From Theocolax elegans (lineage: Eukaryota > Arthropoda > Insecta > Hymenoptera > Cerocephalidae): 64,000 nucleotides of DNA. The notes beneath the pieces are model-generated. The model had not been told where the DNA came from. It ran no database searches and saw nothing but the letters and a program-made list of their open reading frames with translations. A program made the position numbers and the translations under genes. The DNA is taken from NCBI GenBank assembly GCA_026168455.1, contig CM047428.1:37476121-37540120 (forward strand), in the 5' to 3' direction. Shown piece by piece: positions 1 to 10,020 of the stretch. Position 1 is the stretch's first letter. Each line of letters opens with the position of its first letter.

Positions 1-1760
1 GATTTGTCCAATGGAATTTGGTAAAAAGCCTGTCGCAAATCGATTTTTGAGATGAAGCGGGCGTGTCGCATCCTGTCTAAAATTGTGTCCATGTTGGGTA
101 CTGGGTATGCATCTCTTATGGTTTGTTTATTTAGGTCTCTATAGTCTATGCAAAATCTATAAGTTCCGTCCGATTTCTTGACCATTACAGGAGCACTCGT
201 ATAGTCACTTGCTGATTGTTCTACTATCCCTTCGTTTCATAGTCTTTCTACTTCTTCATGGGCGTTTTGAACCATTGCTGGTGACATTCTACGTAGTTTA
301 TGGCGAACCGGTAGTGATCCAGGTATCACCGCTATATGATGTTCTATCATATCCGTCATTCCTGGAGTTTTCGACGGTGTCGGTAATATCTTTGATACTA
401 ATTTATCTACTTTATGTCGCTGAGGATTTGTGACTTCAGATATGCCATTACATTCTGCAAAAATTACTGGATCTTCCGCTGTATCTTCACCTCCATACGT
501 TTTATGCCAGGGACCTTCGTGAACACGCCACAGACCATGTTTGTGTCTTTCGTCCGCATCCCATTTTACGTAGAAGTCTTTCCCCAGCACGATATCGTGT
601 TCGAATATTTGCTGGGCTTTGAGTTCTAACGTATCTACATGTCCGTCTACTTCTAAATTTAATTTCAATGTTCCTAAAGATTTACTTATTCCACCATGGG
701 CATTTTTGACGTAGGAATTAGAAGGTAACAGCTTATCCTTGAATTTTTCGATTACTTTCGGTCCTGCTACTGAAATCATGGCTCCTGAGTCAAGTAATCC
801 TCTAAACGTATGTCCTGCAATGTTTAATCGAACGAAACCTCTATTTTCCAGACTGGCTTCCGCTACATTTTTTTCTTTTTCCATTACTTCAATTTCTTTT
901 TTTACTATCTTTTCTTTATTTTTATTAAGGTTAACATCTACCATGTTTTCGTTCTTACTTATTTTACTACCACAGCTTTTATCCTTTTCGTCTATTACTT
1001 CTGTATTTTTATTTCTACTATTTTCCTCCGTGCTATTTCCACTATTTTCATCGTTATTACCTCTAATATTTTTACTACCATTATTTTTATCTTTAACTCT
1101 ACTCTCGTCTTCGATTTTTCGCCATTCCGTCCAGTGTAACTCAATCTCTCTCTTAGCGTTTTGGGATGTAATGACAGATTGTTTTGAGGTATCCCGTTTT
1201 GTCAATATATCTATAGGGTCTGCAGTATCCTTAAGTAATATACCGGCCTTATCTATAGTATAAGGTTTTTGGGTATCCTCGTTACTATATATCTGTTCAT
1301 GTAGATCCTCCATTGCTGAGAGTAGTATTGGTTTGGTACTGGAATCGGCTTTTTGTTCTTCCTCAAAGATTTCTACTACTTCTTTACCTGGGGTAAACGA
1401 TTTCAGGGTGATACTATTATTACACCCGGCAACGTTTCCCCTTTTTAATTCTGACATCGAATTTGTAATTATTTCCGTACTAGCTTCTTTTGATGCTTCT
1501 GGTATTTTCATTTGTTCTTCCACTGTTTTTCTTAATACTTCGTTCATCCTGTCTGTCCAGTTCATTTTCTCTTTTTTCTGTGGTTTTTGATTTAATTTTC
1601 TTTGTAATTCTTCAAAAAATGATTTTTCGTGTTGTTTCTTCTCTTCGTTTACTGCCTGTTGCCGAATTGTTGGGACCCTTGGGGAAGCTGCTGTGAGGTG
1701 ATCGGTCCCTGTTGTACCCCAGCATTGGCGTTTCCCCAATTGTTTCTTAATTGGGCGCAA
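1..1760 (-). pseudogene. pol: aspartic protease and start of reverse transcriptase, gypsy A
   Basis: The frame opens within the end of gag and carries a charged, K/E-rich linker. It is followed by a retropepsin around 600-850 with the active-site motif LLDSGAMISVAGP (D-S-G in place of the usual D-T-G), and then the RT N-terminus (IPGSLPVRHKLRR). A TGA at 237-239 stops the frame just before the RT fingers; reading on in the same frame gives VKKSDGTYRFCIDYR and YPVPNMDTILDRM, typical Ty3/gypsy RT. So there is a single nonsense change rather than a frameshift. The catalytic YxDD block lies beyond the window. The product would process Gag-Pol and copy element RNA. Confidence 0.85.
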
Positions 1761-3394
1761 TTTGAACAGTTAGAAAAGGTATAACCAGCCTGTCCACAAA
1801 CCTGGCATGCGAAGATTTGTTGACTCATACGGTTCGGACACATGTTAGCTCTGTGTCCAGATTGTTTGCACACGAAACATACGGTTGATGGACATTCCGA
1901 TGCACGATGACCCACTTGATTGCAGTGGAAGCAAGCGCCGACGAAGGTGTCTTGAAGCGTATTGTTTCCTTGTGTTGCCTGAGTCATTAATCTTGGTCTC
2001 GCCCCCAAGGTCTGTGGCGTGGCTACTTGATTGGTATTTCTCCATGTTCCACTTTGGTTATAATTCCTATTCTGACTATTGTTATTCCTATATGCGTTCG
2101 TACCAGTATTATTATACCTAGGATTTCTACTATTTGTAAAATTATTACCACCATTAGGATTTCCTATATTATTATAGCTGCCGATTTTTGGATTATTCCC
2201 ATTATTATAATTACTGCCATTCACGAGATTTTGTCGTGTCCCATTATTGGACCACCTAGTCCAGTTTTGAGGTGGTTGTCCAGCGTTTGGAGTCTGTACA
2301 AAATTTGAGGCTTGTTGGGGTGTTGCAACTGCTGCTACCGTTGGGTTTTGTTGTCCAACTGGTAGTTCGATGGTTGCGTGTATTGATGGATCGATCTTCC
2401 TTTTGTCCTCTCTTTTTATTTCCTTTTTACCGCCTTTTTGTTTCGACGATGACTCCTTTTGAATGGGACACGTTTCGTAATTTACTCCGGTATAATTTTC
2501 TTCCAGCGACGACACTTTATTTAATTTAACGTATTCCGGGGCGACCGCTTCCGGGATCTTCGAGTTTTCGGGAGTTGGAGGTGGTTTGAACCTTTTATCT
2601 AGTTCTAACAAATCCTCGTATCGTCTCCCATACTTCTCCAGGTCTGTATACGTTTTAATTTTTTTCTCAGACATATAGCGACGATATTCAGGACGTAAAT
2701 TCCGCCAGGCCACGTCAATTTGCCTTTTCATCGAAGGTGCCGTTTTCAGGTAGGAGAATATATGTTTTATGCATCCAACGTAATTTGTGATGCTCTCGTT
2801 CTTTCCTTGGGTTCGCTTCCATGCTTCATTCCATACGTCGCTTTCGGATATTTTCTTTGTGAATTGGGCTTTAAATGCTTTTAAAAAGTCTTCCCATTTT
2901 TTATGCTTCAGTTCATCCTGTATATTACCGTACCATCTTCTAGCGCGTTTGGTGAAAATGCATGGGAGGCCTCTAAAGAATTGGCGATCTGACATTAATA
3001 CATTCTTTCGAAAATTGGATAACCTAGTTAAAAACTCATTTGGGTTATCTTTTTCTTCTCCTGAAAATGACAGGTTCCATGATTTGAATAATCTTAGTAT
3101 TTTTTCATTCTCGGCTAAATTAAACTTTTTCGATTTATTATGACGGGTCTTCCGGTAATCCCTGTCAGAATCTGTGTCGCTTGTACTGTCTGTATCGTCA
3201 TCACTTCGGTTGTCGCTATCGTCTTCACTTTCACTATCACTACTGTCGTCAGATGATTCTTCGCTACTGTCGTTTCTTCTGTTTTTCTTTTTATCCTTCC
3301 TTTTCTTATTACTTTCTCTGGTTTTTTCATGCTTTCTATTTTTGGTTCCTTTCTTTTGTTTCTTTTTTCTTGTGCTTCTCGCTTTCGATTTCTC
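1649..3394 (-). pseudogene. gag capsid and nucleocapsid part, gypsy A
   Basis: The frame is open from just after a stop at 3395-3397 down to 1649. It begins with a lysine-rich and then Asp/Ser-rich linker, followed by a retrotransposon Gag capsid-like core around 2600-3130 (for example F-L-T-R-L, RRWYGN, LKAFKAQF). An N/G-rich stretch then leads to CCHC knuckles: CFHCNQVGHRASEC, CFVCKQSGHRANMC and a third imperfect C-x2-C...C. Gag packages element RNA in a cytoplasmic particle. The ATG at 2993-2995 is internal, since capsid homology continues upstream of it. The frame overlaps pol by at least 112 bases, pol being in the -1 frame. The upstream join to the N-terminal part is broken. Confidence 0.85.
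1672..1736 (-). promoter_or_regulatory. candidate -1 ribosomal frameshift signal, gag/pol of gypsy A
   Basis: In the gag/pol overlap the gag frame reads TGG GGA AAC, which places the heptamer G-GGA-AAC (1730-1736, minus strand) in the correct phase for a -1 slip. Pol is in the -1 frame. An 8-base spacer is followed by TGGGG (1717-1721), GGGACC (1704-1709), CCCCA (1680-1684) and GGTCCC (1672-1677). The pairs TGGGG/CCCCA and GGGACC/GGTCCC interleave, as in a pseudoknot. GGGAAAC is an established slippery sequence in retroviral gag-pro junctions. Function here is inferred. Confidence 0.55.
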
Positions 3395-4520
3395 CTAAGT
3401 ATATATCGTTCTCTTCATTTTCTTTTTCCAGTATTCTACCTGTAGGTGCTGGTTTCCTAGTTGGAGGAACAGGTGTTGTATACGTTCTTTGTTCGGTTTC
3501 ATTTGCATTATTGGGGATTGTGTAATCTACCCTCTGCACCGGTTGTGAACGTTCCTGTTGTGACGGTGTGCTAGTGTTATGGCACTTTTTTGTCATGTCC
3601 TCTAATATGTCTAGGAATTGGTGCAGTCTTTTTCCGGCGGATGGGATCGGTTCTACTAGTCTATTATTACTTGTAGTCGTTTTTTGTGTTCTATCTTCTC
3701 TGTCAGTATAGTCTATGTTAGTAACGTAGTTTTCCCTATTTTCGTTATTATTTCCATTGCTCCTGTTACATTCGAGTTCTCTATTATTTCTCAATTCTAA
3801 GTCACCATCTGAGTTAACAGAAGACGCTTCTGCGTTATCTTGTGTGATTATTTCTATTTGTGGATATAAACTGTGAGTTCTTTCGTGTAACGGTGCATAT
3901 GGTGTGCTTTGGGTACTTCTATGTTCTTCTTCTCGTCTATCATTAGCTCTATCTTGTGATATATTCTGTAGGCATGGTTGAGAGGAATCTGGACTTACTC
4001 CTTGTACGTTATGTTGTTCCAAATTATTTTGTCTTAAACTTTCGTTTATCAGCCGTTGGACTTCATTTGGTATTACCAATCGCTGGTTTGAACTTGATAA
4101 TAATATCCGTTGTGATGCTGATGTGGATTGTATCATTCCTCTCTGTACTGCTACCATTCTTAGTGTCGCATTCCCCACGATTGTTGAGGCCATCGATACC
4201 GTTGGTGTTGTGCAAGTGGTTGTAGAGGTCGCAATGATTTCTTCCATTGTCACTGGAATTATAGTTCGATCCCAGTTTTGGTGTTTCGATGTTCCACGTG
4301 TCGATGGTTCGTTATTTATTGTGTTTGATTTTTCGGCTTCTTTTTCGATACTTTCTTTCCTTTTTTCATCTTCTAATTGTAAAGCCAGCAGTTCCTCTGA
4401 ACCATCCGATTCGAATCCTAATGTTGTTACTGGGGCCTCTAGCCCTCGTTTCTTCAACTTCTGGATCCCAAGGGACTGTCGCGTCCGTTTGTCTGAGTCC
4501 GGCTCGGAATAAGCGACTGA
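3336..4520 (-). pseudogene. gag N-terminal part, gypsy A
   Basis: This open frame starts after a stop at 4521-4523 and ends at 3336. It encodes about 390 residues rich in N, S, T, Q and E with no recognisable fold, as is common for the variable N-terminal part of insect gypsy Gag. No ATG near the 5' end decides a start; the first usable codons lie around 4457-4520. Its C-terminal 20 residues (KHKKKETKERNQK) overlap the next gag frame, which lies +1. I infer that the two frames were one Gag and that a one-base indel in the A-rich overlap (about 3336-3394) split them. The shift is +1, so it is not a canonical -1 slippery site. Confidence 0.6.
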
Positions 4521-4615
4521 CTAACGTTCTTTTCTTTCCTCTAGTTCGTAGACCAAGTGAGTCAAGTAAGAACTATTAAATTGTGTGGATCGTTCCTGCC
4601 TATTCGCTCGAATGC

Positions 4616-4715
4616 NNNNNNNNNNNNNNNNNNNNNNNNNNNNNNNNNNNNNNNNNNNNNNNNNNNNNNNNNNNNNNNNNNNNNNNNNNNNNNNNNNNNN
4701 NNNNNNNNNNNNNNN
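4616..4715. other. assembly gap of 100 N
   Basis: Exactly 100 undetermined bases, the conventional size for a gap of unknown length. The gypsy A upstream region and the hAT-like fragment face each other across it, so their true distance and junction are unknown. Confidence 0.98.
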
Positions 4716-5053
4716 GTCGGTACAGGCCTTTTCAGGTTACATTTAAAAAAATCTGTCATTTTCTCCCGTTTTTTTGGGAAACCTAAACATTTCCACAGTT
4801 CTTCACATTTTTTGATGCATTTGGAATGCTGTGAAAATAGCCTTTTATTAGCATTAATGGATTTTATGGTGTCTGTTGTGGCAATCAAATTGAACGTGTG
4901 ACTAGCACAACGGTAGTGAGTAAGCAGCATTGAATTATTATCGTCAAGATAGAATTCCTCATCAATTTCTGACTGCGGTTCTTGTTCAGCTTGTAAATTC
5001 ACGTTTTCATCACTATCAGTTAAACTGTCATTACTTGTGTCATCAATGCTCAT
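4716..5053 (-). pseudogene. hAT-like transposase fragment
   Basis: The minus strand encodes about 113 residues from 5053 to the gap. An acidic N-terminal stretch (EQEPQSEIDEEFYLDD) is followed by RCASHTFNLIATTD and later W-K-C-L-G. The R-C-A-x-H-T-x-N-L segment is the conserved block around the DDE core of hAT transposases, which cut DNA and leave 8-bp target duplications. A full hAT transposase is about 500-700 residues, so this is a fragment cut by the gap. No BED finger or C-terminal dimerisation domain is present in what can be seen. A host protein domesticated from hAT is possible, but nothing here argues for it. Confidence 0.6.
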
Positions 5054-5381
5054 ACTTGTATTAGCACTAGTATCTGCACTAGAATTAGTAGTAGCACTTT
5101 TTTTTTTTTATTTTAACGTCACTCAGTAGTAGCACTTGAATTAACACACTGAAATACTTTTTCGGAGTCATAAGTTTCTATAAAACGACAATAATAATAA
5201 TAATATTAATAATAATAAGAAGAATAATATTAATACTGTAACAAAATAGGACTGGTAAAATGTTTATTACATTATTTGAAATAAGTCATCAAATAGTTCA
5301 AACAACATTTAAATAGTTCGAATAAATCTAATAATTTTAAATAATCGAGTAATCTTAACTTCGATCAAATATTTTGCAAAA
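5054..5381. other. AT-rich spacer with (AAT)n microsatellite
   Basis: No coding signal. An imperfect (AAT)n run occupies roughly 5190-5235, and the rest is AT-rich with short degenerate repeats of a TCAAATA/GTTCAAA type. Confidence 0.6.
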
Positions 5382-6100
5382 GTGGAAAGTCCTAAAGGTA
5401 TGTTAAGTCCGCCGAAAACTAACGAATCGCGGCCAAATCCCAAGACAACGGTGGAGCAGATAGAGGTCGACCAACCAGCCCCGACGGGTACAGTTTATTG
5501 TCTGCCGCGGGATATGAAGAGAACCAAAAAGAGAGCGAGCGGCGGAAAAAATTCGCGGAAACCATCCGAGGCGCAGGCAACATAATCCCTTGCGCTAGTT
5601 GACGGTTGAAGACTACTACTTGGCCGCAGACGATGGTAATCTGGTACAAGCCGTGCCTACACCATCGCGTCCGTAGCAATGGTTCCGCCGAAGGAAGAGA
5701 TGTCGCTCACAATGAGCAGACCCTTACAACCGCCCAGGCCGCTGACCCAAGTCAGGAGAGAGATGTCGCCTGCGCCGACCCTCTTTACGACCAAGTTTGT
5801 CAGCGGTAGGCGAGGAGAAACGGTATAGGTCGCTGGACAATGTTCAAGAAGTTAAATCCTATCAGGACGGATTGAACCATTCACCCCCCCCCCCCCCCCC
5901 CCGACAACGCCTGCTTTAATTGTTGGTGCGTAGGTTATAACCGCCGGGAGTGCGCGGCCGCGCAAGGGCATGACTTCTGTCTTAATTGTGGCTGCCAAGG
6001 GGTGATTATGACGAGTCGTCCTCGATGTAGGGATCCCTACCAGGTGTGATTGGAAATCCGCCAGACAGTGAGGAAGCCGTAGTAAAGCGAAGAAGCGACG
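5382..6100 (+). pseudogene. decayed LINE ORF1 (Gag-like) remnant with zinc-knuckle traces
   Basis: The GC content is higher than in the flanks. A 67-residue open frame (5382-5585) is followed, after frameshifts, by a frame at 5912-6048 containing CFNCWCVGYNRREC and then CLNCGCQG...C. The first resembles a CX2CX4HX4C knuckle with His changed to Tyr; the second is incomplete. Paired knuckles of this kind end the ORF1 protein of R1/Jockey-type LINEs, which binds element RNA. A 19-base C run (5884-5902) sits just before the knuckles and shifts the frame. The assignment rests on the knuckle spacing only. Confidence 0.4.
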
Positions 6101-7318
6101 GATGGATGAGACCAACGTCGCAACCAGCAGAGCAACACCACCCTCACCGCCTTCCCCATCAATAATTAAACCTCAAAAGGCCGAAGAGAAGATAACCCGT
6201 GGATGTGAAGAGAGCAGGAATCAGCAAGTCCGCATGGAGCTGATCTAGGATGTGCCTCCACAAGAGACATTCCTACGTCGCCTGGCACAGGGTTAGGGAA
6301 TACCAAATGCTGCACCATTGGATGAGGTGCAGGCGGGTCTTAACACCTCATTTCGGCAAGCTCATATACTGCGAAGTTGTCGCTATTGACCCTGTATCCT
6401 GCATTCATGATTCCATTGGTCGAACCAACCCTCTGTGCCGATCAGGATAAACATAACGTCGGAGGAGAGCAGCAATGCCTTCACTGACCTTCTTCGAGAG
6501 TGTCGCTTGGTATTGAAAACAGTGGCAGGAGATGATCCCGCAGCGAGAGACGACGTCCTGCGATTGGTGATGACCACCCTCGAAAAGAAGTTTACCACCC
6601 GTCGGTCCTAGTTCGTCTGGATGGAGGTTGTCAAATTTGCGTGTGCGTTACCGTTTATTTCATTGCCCTCTTTTCAACTCTCACATCAGCAGGATGATGT
6701 AGAGTTTAGGGGGGGGGGGGGCTTTGCGACGAGATGTCGTTGCAATGAAATAAAATAATCTTAGAAAATAATATGTCATTGTACTAAATTGTAATAAACC
6801 TAGTAGACTGTAAACTGTGTATTATATTTATATCTTGAACTGTATTCAGTGAAGGCCGCGCCAGCCATTTGTTTATATTGTCGCCCGAGGATGTGCATAC
6901 ATGTACCATGTGCATCCATGTACCTTTGTAAATACGTGTAAGTGCGTTAGGTACTTTACGGCGGTCTCAAATCGACCAAAAAGTTTATTTTGAGACCGGC
7001 CGTGACCGAGCTCGCATAGAAATCGACACACGTGAGATATCGATACCGTGACACGGGTTAATACCGGTCCAGTTTGTCGGACCATGCGACCTAGCGACTA
7101 GCGCTACCTTTGTTACTGCCCGAGGCAGGCGAATCGTCGCGGCGTCAAGCCGCGCCTGCACTTAGCCAAGGACGGCGGGACATCCTGCCACATCCAGCGG
7201 CAAGGATATGTCGGGGTGCCTACTTCCGCAAGGACGCAATGAGTCCGCAAGGAGTGTTTATAGAAAAACAAAGTAAGTGTGTGTTTTCAAACTATACGTC
7301 ATAGTTTGTGTACATTAT
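6101..7318. other. unassigned decayed repeat DNA
   Basis: The plus strand around 6470-6610 keeps a short open stretch (about 40 residues, TLEKKFTTRR near its end) that I do not recognise. A 13-base G run lies at 6709-6721. Two near-identical 17-bp copies of ATGTGCATxCATGTACC stand in tandem at about 6891-6927. A TG...CA interval from about 6878 to 7312 has LTR-like ends but no partner, primer site or duplication, so I do not call it. Confidence 0.4.
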
Positions 7319-7620
7319 TTAAACTATATTCATAATATTTCTATATTGACGGTTTAAATGTTGATTATCTTCTATTCTGTTAATCGTCGAATTATCATGA
7401 TTGATATGCAGCATTTCCGAAATGAGTCTTTTTTTATAACAAGATTCTTTATCTATTATTTTTGCATCTTTCCACTTAAAATTGTGATTTACATTATTTA
7501 AAATATGTGCAGTAACAACGGTTTCTGGATTTTTATTGTTCTGATGTTCTTTTATTTGATTTTTTAAGCAGCGTTTTGTTTCTCCAATATAAATAGCCGG
7601 GCATTTAATACTAATATTAC
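7319..7620 (-). pseudogene. Penelope-like element 3' fragment, GIY-YIG endonuclease domain
   Basis: The minus frame reads AIYIGETKRCLKNQIKEHQN, then SEMLHI and INR...LNRQY. In Penelope-like retroelements the C-terminal GIY-YIG nuclease has a Y-I-G or Y-V-G motif, a basic R-x-L-K-x-x-I-K-E-H helix and a later conserved Glu; all three are visible here. The nuclease nicks target DNA for primed reverse transcription. The GIY half and the whole RT are missing, so this is a 5'-truncated tail. Upstream residues in the open frame (to 7714) belong to another repeat joined at about 7611-7620. Confidence 0.75.
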
Positions 7621-7714
7621 GCTCGCGATAACGAAGACGGTGTGTTGGATAATGTGAAATGCGTCTTCCCACAATTCTGCCCCGTAGTTGGTAACGCTCA
7701 TCAATAGTCACCAT

Positions 7715-8710
7715 AAGCTCGGTCGCGAAATGTTCCTATTTGCCATAAATCTGCTCAAGGCCTTTGTCTTTTTCGCTGCTTTTTGTATCAGTGTGCGTAT
7801 GTGGAACCAGTAACTGAGCTTTGTGTCCAGAGTCACCCCCAGATACTTAACATCCCCGTATCGATCCTTCGTCTAGTCAGCAGCAGAAGTCCCGGCTTTT
7901 GTAATGCGAGACGCAGTCCATGGTCTTTCATTCATCTGGTCACCTGATGCATAACCAGTAGGACGCATCAGCGTAGGAAAATCGGGATGTGTACGACGGC
8001 ATCTCCAATTGTAGAAGGCTATCAGACAGTATGTTCCAGAAGTCAGTTCCCAGAATATAACCCTGGGCAACCCCTGCGGTTATGTGTCTGTCTTTCCATC
8101 CGTCAATGATTTCGTAACTAAGGCGTCGGTCTCTCAGGTAATCCCTCAGTACTCAGAAGGTAGTCTGATATCCGGAATACTATTTCCATCACTTCCAGAA
8201 TATCAACCCACCTCAACGAGTTGATGGCGTTGTTGACGTCTACTGTAGCCAATAATACCAGAGGTCTGGTCGCATGGTACCTAATATTTCGTTCGTCAAA
8301 GATGTTCTTAACCACGTCTATCGTTCCTATCCGTCTACTGTCGGTCTGATAAGTCCCCCGCGGCTTTTACCGCTTGTAGAAACCTTGATCTCAGTATTAC
8401 CTTGTACAACTTCCCGGTCGAATTTAGCAGAGAAATGGGCTTCTTGGGAGATGGATTCTCAGGGTTCCCTTTACCTTTACTCAGCAGGACCAGTTGAGCT
8501 GCCTTCCAAAGTTAGCTAGACACACGCTCTACCAGGCTTTTTGCGAGCTTCGCGCTCATAAAAAGAGAGCACTCTCCGTTCATTCGTTCGACTGCCTCCT
8601 CCCTCCTCTTTGGATGGAATGTAAAAAGGTCGTTGATGATCCTGTCCATCGATTCGGCATCCCTAGTTATCGGTAGAACCCGTCTCCCCAGTTGACGGGT
8701 CATGATCCTA
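7715..8710 (-). pseudogene. R1-clade reverse transcriptase remnant, copy 1
   Basis: In shifting minus frames one reads the RT start LGRRVLPITRDAESMDRII (8710-8650), later HITAGVAQG and the palm block FSYADASYW (about 7965-7980), then VKYLGVTLDTKLSYW and KALSRFMANRN (7715-7850). In R1-clade LINEs the palm motif is A-Y-A-D-D; here the second catalytic Asp is Ala, so the enzyme is dead even apart from its stops and frameshifts. The usual product nicks and copies RNA into chromosomal sites. Confidence 0.7.
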
Positions 8711-8879
8711 TAACCCGCGCGCCCAGAGGTCTGAGTCTACTTCGTCTCGTTGAATCCTCAGAGCTAGACCATGACGTCTTATGTTTGCGATTTCACTTGT
8801 ACACGGAGAGATATTTTCATAAGTGAAGACGGTGCCCACTAGAAAAGCATGCTGTTTGACGGTGGCGATACCAATACCT

Positions 8880-9130
8880 CATGCATGAGGCACCACTTGT
8901 GGGTCCGCGCGTGTCAGTTGCCTATCGAGTTTGTCCATGTCTAGTCATTTCACATTGCAACGAGAGGGGCACATTATACAATTACCATTCGACCGCGATG
9001 TGTCAGCAAGACCGGAGGCGACTTACTGATAGTCGCTGGCTGTGTAGTTCTCGAACACCCTCATGCCTTTAGCTTTGAGGTCATGTTGTTCGAAACAAGG
9101 GTTACGTCGGGTATAGAATTCCCAAACGTA
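8880..9130 (-). pseudogene. R1-clade endonuclease C-terminal remnant, copy 1
   Basis: The minus strand retains IPDVTLVSNNMTSKLKA, then NYTASDYQ and KLDRQLTRADPQ. This matches copy 2 (DVILASDKITDR, DYTASDHH, KLDRHLNNAEPP) and the S-D-H catalytic block that closes APE-type endonucleases. His is replaced by Tyr in the S-D-H position here, and one stop interrupts the segment. Confidence 0.6.
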
Positions 9131-9375
9131 GACCTCCCCTAATCCGCGTTTGGAGATTTATATTGCACCCTCCCCGCGTATACATACTGCTGCCGTGCTT
9201 GTGTTGCTAGCATGCCAAGTCGGCGGTGTTAAGTCTCGATACTGTTAGCTGATGACAAAAATCTTTGCGCTCAGCCTCGCGGCAAACTGACGGAGCAGTA
9301 CGTGCGCGATGCTACTCCGATTCATATTGCATTAGAAAACAGTTAGCGGCATTATGTCGTTGATCTTCGTCGCTG

Positions 9376-9909
9376 CTAATGCCGTATTGAATGCTGCACA
9401 TGTGCCTGTGCACCGTGATCCTTTCGGCCACATCTCCAGCCTACTTTTAACCTACCCTTCTCAAATAGTGCATTCGTTTCCCTCGCGTCGAACTCGCATA
9501 CCTCAAGGATCAGGCATCGGTTAATCGCGTCTTTCACATGGTTCTTGTGCGTAATGCAGTCAAGCATAAGGAACTCCATTATTGTTGTAGTTGTCAACTC
9601 CTTTACTTGGCACTTTCTCCGAAAACAACCTATAAGACTCAATCAAAATCCTGCCGCGACTCTTGTTTACCAAGTCGCAGCAGAACTCCGATCTCTTTCG
9701 TTTTGCGTATCTGTCATAGGTCCCTTTCTTGCTTTGTTGAGTAGTAGATGGCCAAGGTTGCGCAATATCTGGTCTTCAGTTGGCCGCGACCGTTCTCTTT
9801 TTTTTTTTTGGACGACCGCCGACTTATTCTCTGTCTGAGTTGCCTCTTCGTAATGGATATAGTATACCTCACTTGGAGATCGCCCGTTTATAGGGGTCTC
9901 TCCATTCAT
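9376..9909 (-). pseudogene. R1-clade ORF1 (Gag-like) remnant, copy 1
   Basis: Two overlapping minus frames, 9909-9667 and 9642-9376, together look like a LINE ORF1. The first begins MNGETPINGRSP and is charged. The second contains RETNALFEKGRLKVGWRCGR, like the conserved K-V-G-W segment just before the zinc knuckles of R1-clade Gag. The knuckles themselves are not preserved. The start region overlaps the third 5' hairpin, so the true initiation codon is uncertain. Confidence 0.45.
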
Positions 9910-9979
9910 GCAGGTCGGGCTCGTTTATAGAGCCGCCTTTCAATCATGTTTCGCTTGGGAAAAATACCCGTTTATAGGG
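9882..9979 (-). repeat. three copies of a TATAAAC-loop hairpin in the 5' region of the R1-clade LINE
   Basis: On the minus strand the stem-loops are CCC-TATAAAC-GGG (9967-9979), GGCTC-TATAAAC-GAGCC (9918-9934) and CCCC-TATAAAC-GGGC (9882-9896). The 7-base loop is constant while the stem pairs change together (CCC/GGG against CTC/GAG). A fourth copy of the motif opens the related element at 63963-63977. Confidence 0.6.
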
Positions 9980-10020
9980 CTTCCCACTATACTGGGACTC
10001 GACCAGGTACAGTGGGAGTG

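Larger units (their letters stand above)
1..4523 (-). mobile_element. Ty3/gypsy retrotransposon A, internal region (gag and 5' pol)
   Basis: A minus-strand LTR retrotransposon interior reads from about 4520 down to the left window edge in the order Gag, zinc knuckles, aspartic protease, reverse transcriptase. The RT continues past base 1, so the rest of pol lies outside the window. No LTR is visible; the 5' end would fall near or inside the N gap at 4616-4715. The order and the protease and RT motifs fit Ty3/gypsy rather than BEL/Pao or Copia. The copy is damaged by a frameshift in gag and a stop in RT, but is otherwise open over long distances, so it is fairly young. Confidence 0.88.
7715..10020 (-). 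mobile_element. decayed R1-clade LINE, copy 1
   Basis: Read on the minus strand, remnants follow the R1-clade order: 5' leader with repeated hairpins (9882-9979), Gag-like ORF1 (9376-9909), the end of the APE-type endonuclease (about 8880-9130) and reverse transcriptase (8710 down to about 7715). Every domain is frameshifted. The same family lies on the plus strand at 10440-12620; the two copies match in the ASDY/ASDH endonuclease block and in the RT start. The 3' end is cut where the Penelope-like and other scraps begin. Confidence 0.7.

Noticed and set aside
739..1263. 174-residue plus-strand frame opposite gypsy A pol
   Set aside because: It is a shadow of the minus-strand pol frame, Phe/Ser/Leu-rich as expected for the complement of Lys/Glu-rich coding.
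6878..7312. LTR with TG...CA ends
   Set aside because: No primer site, polypurine tract, duplication or second copy; TG/CA alone is not evidence.
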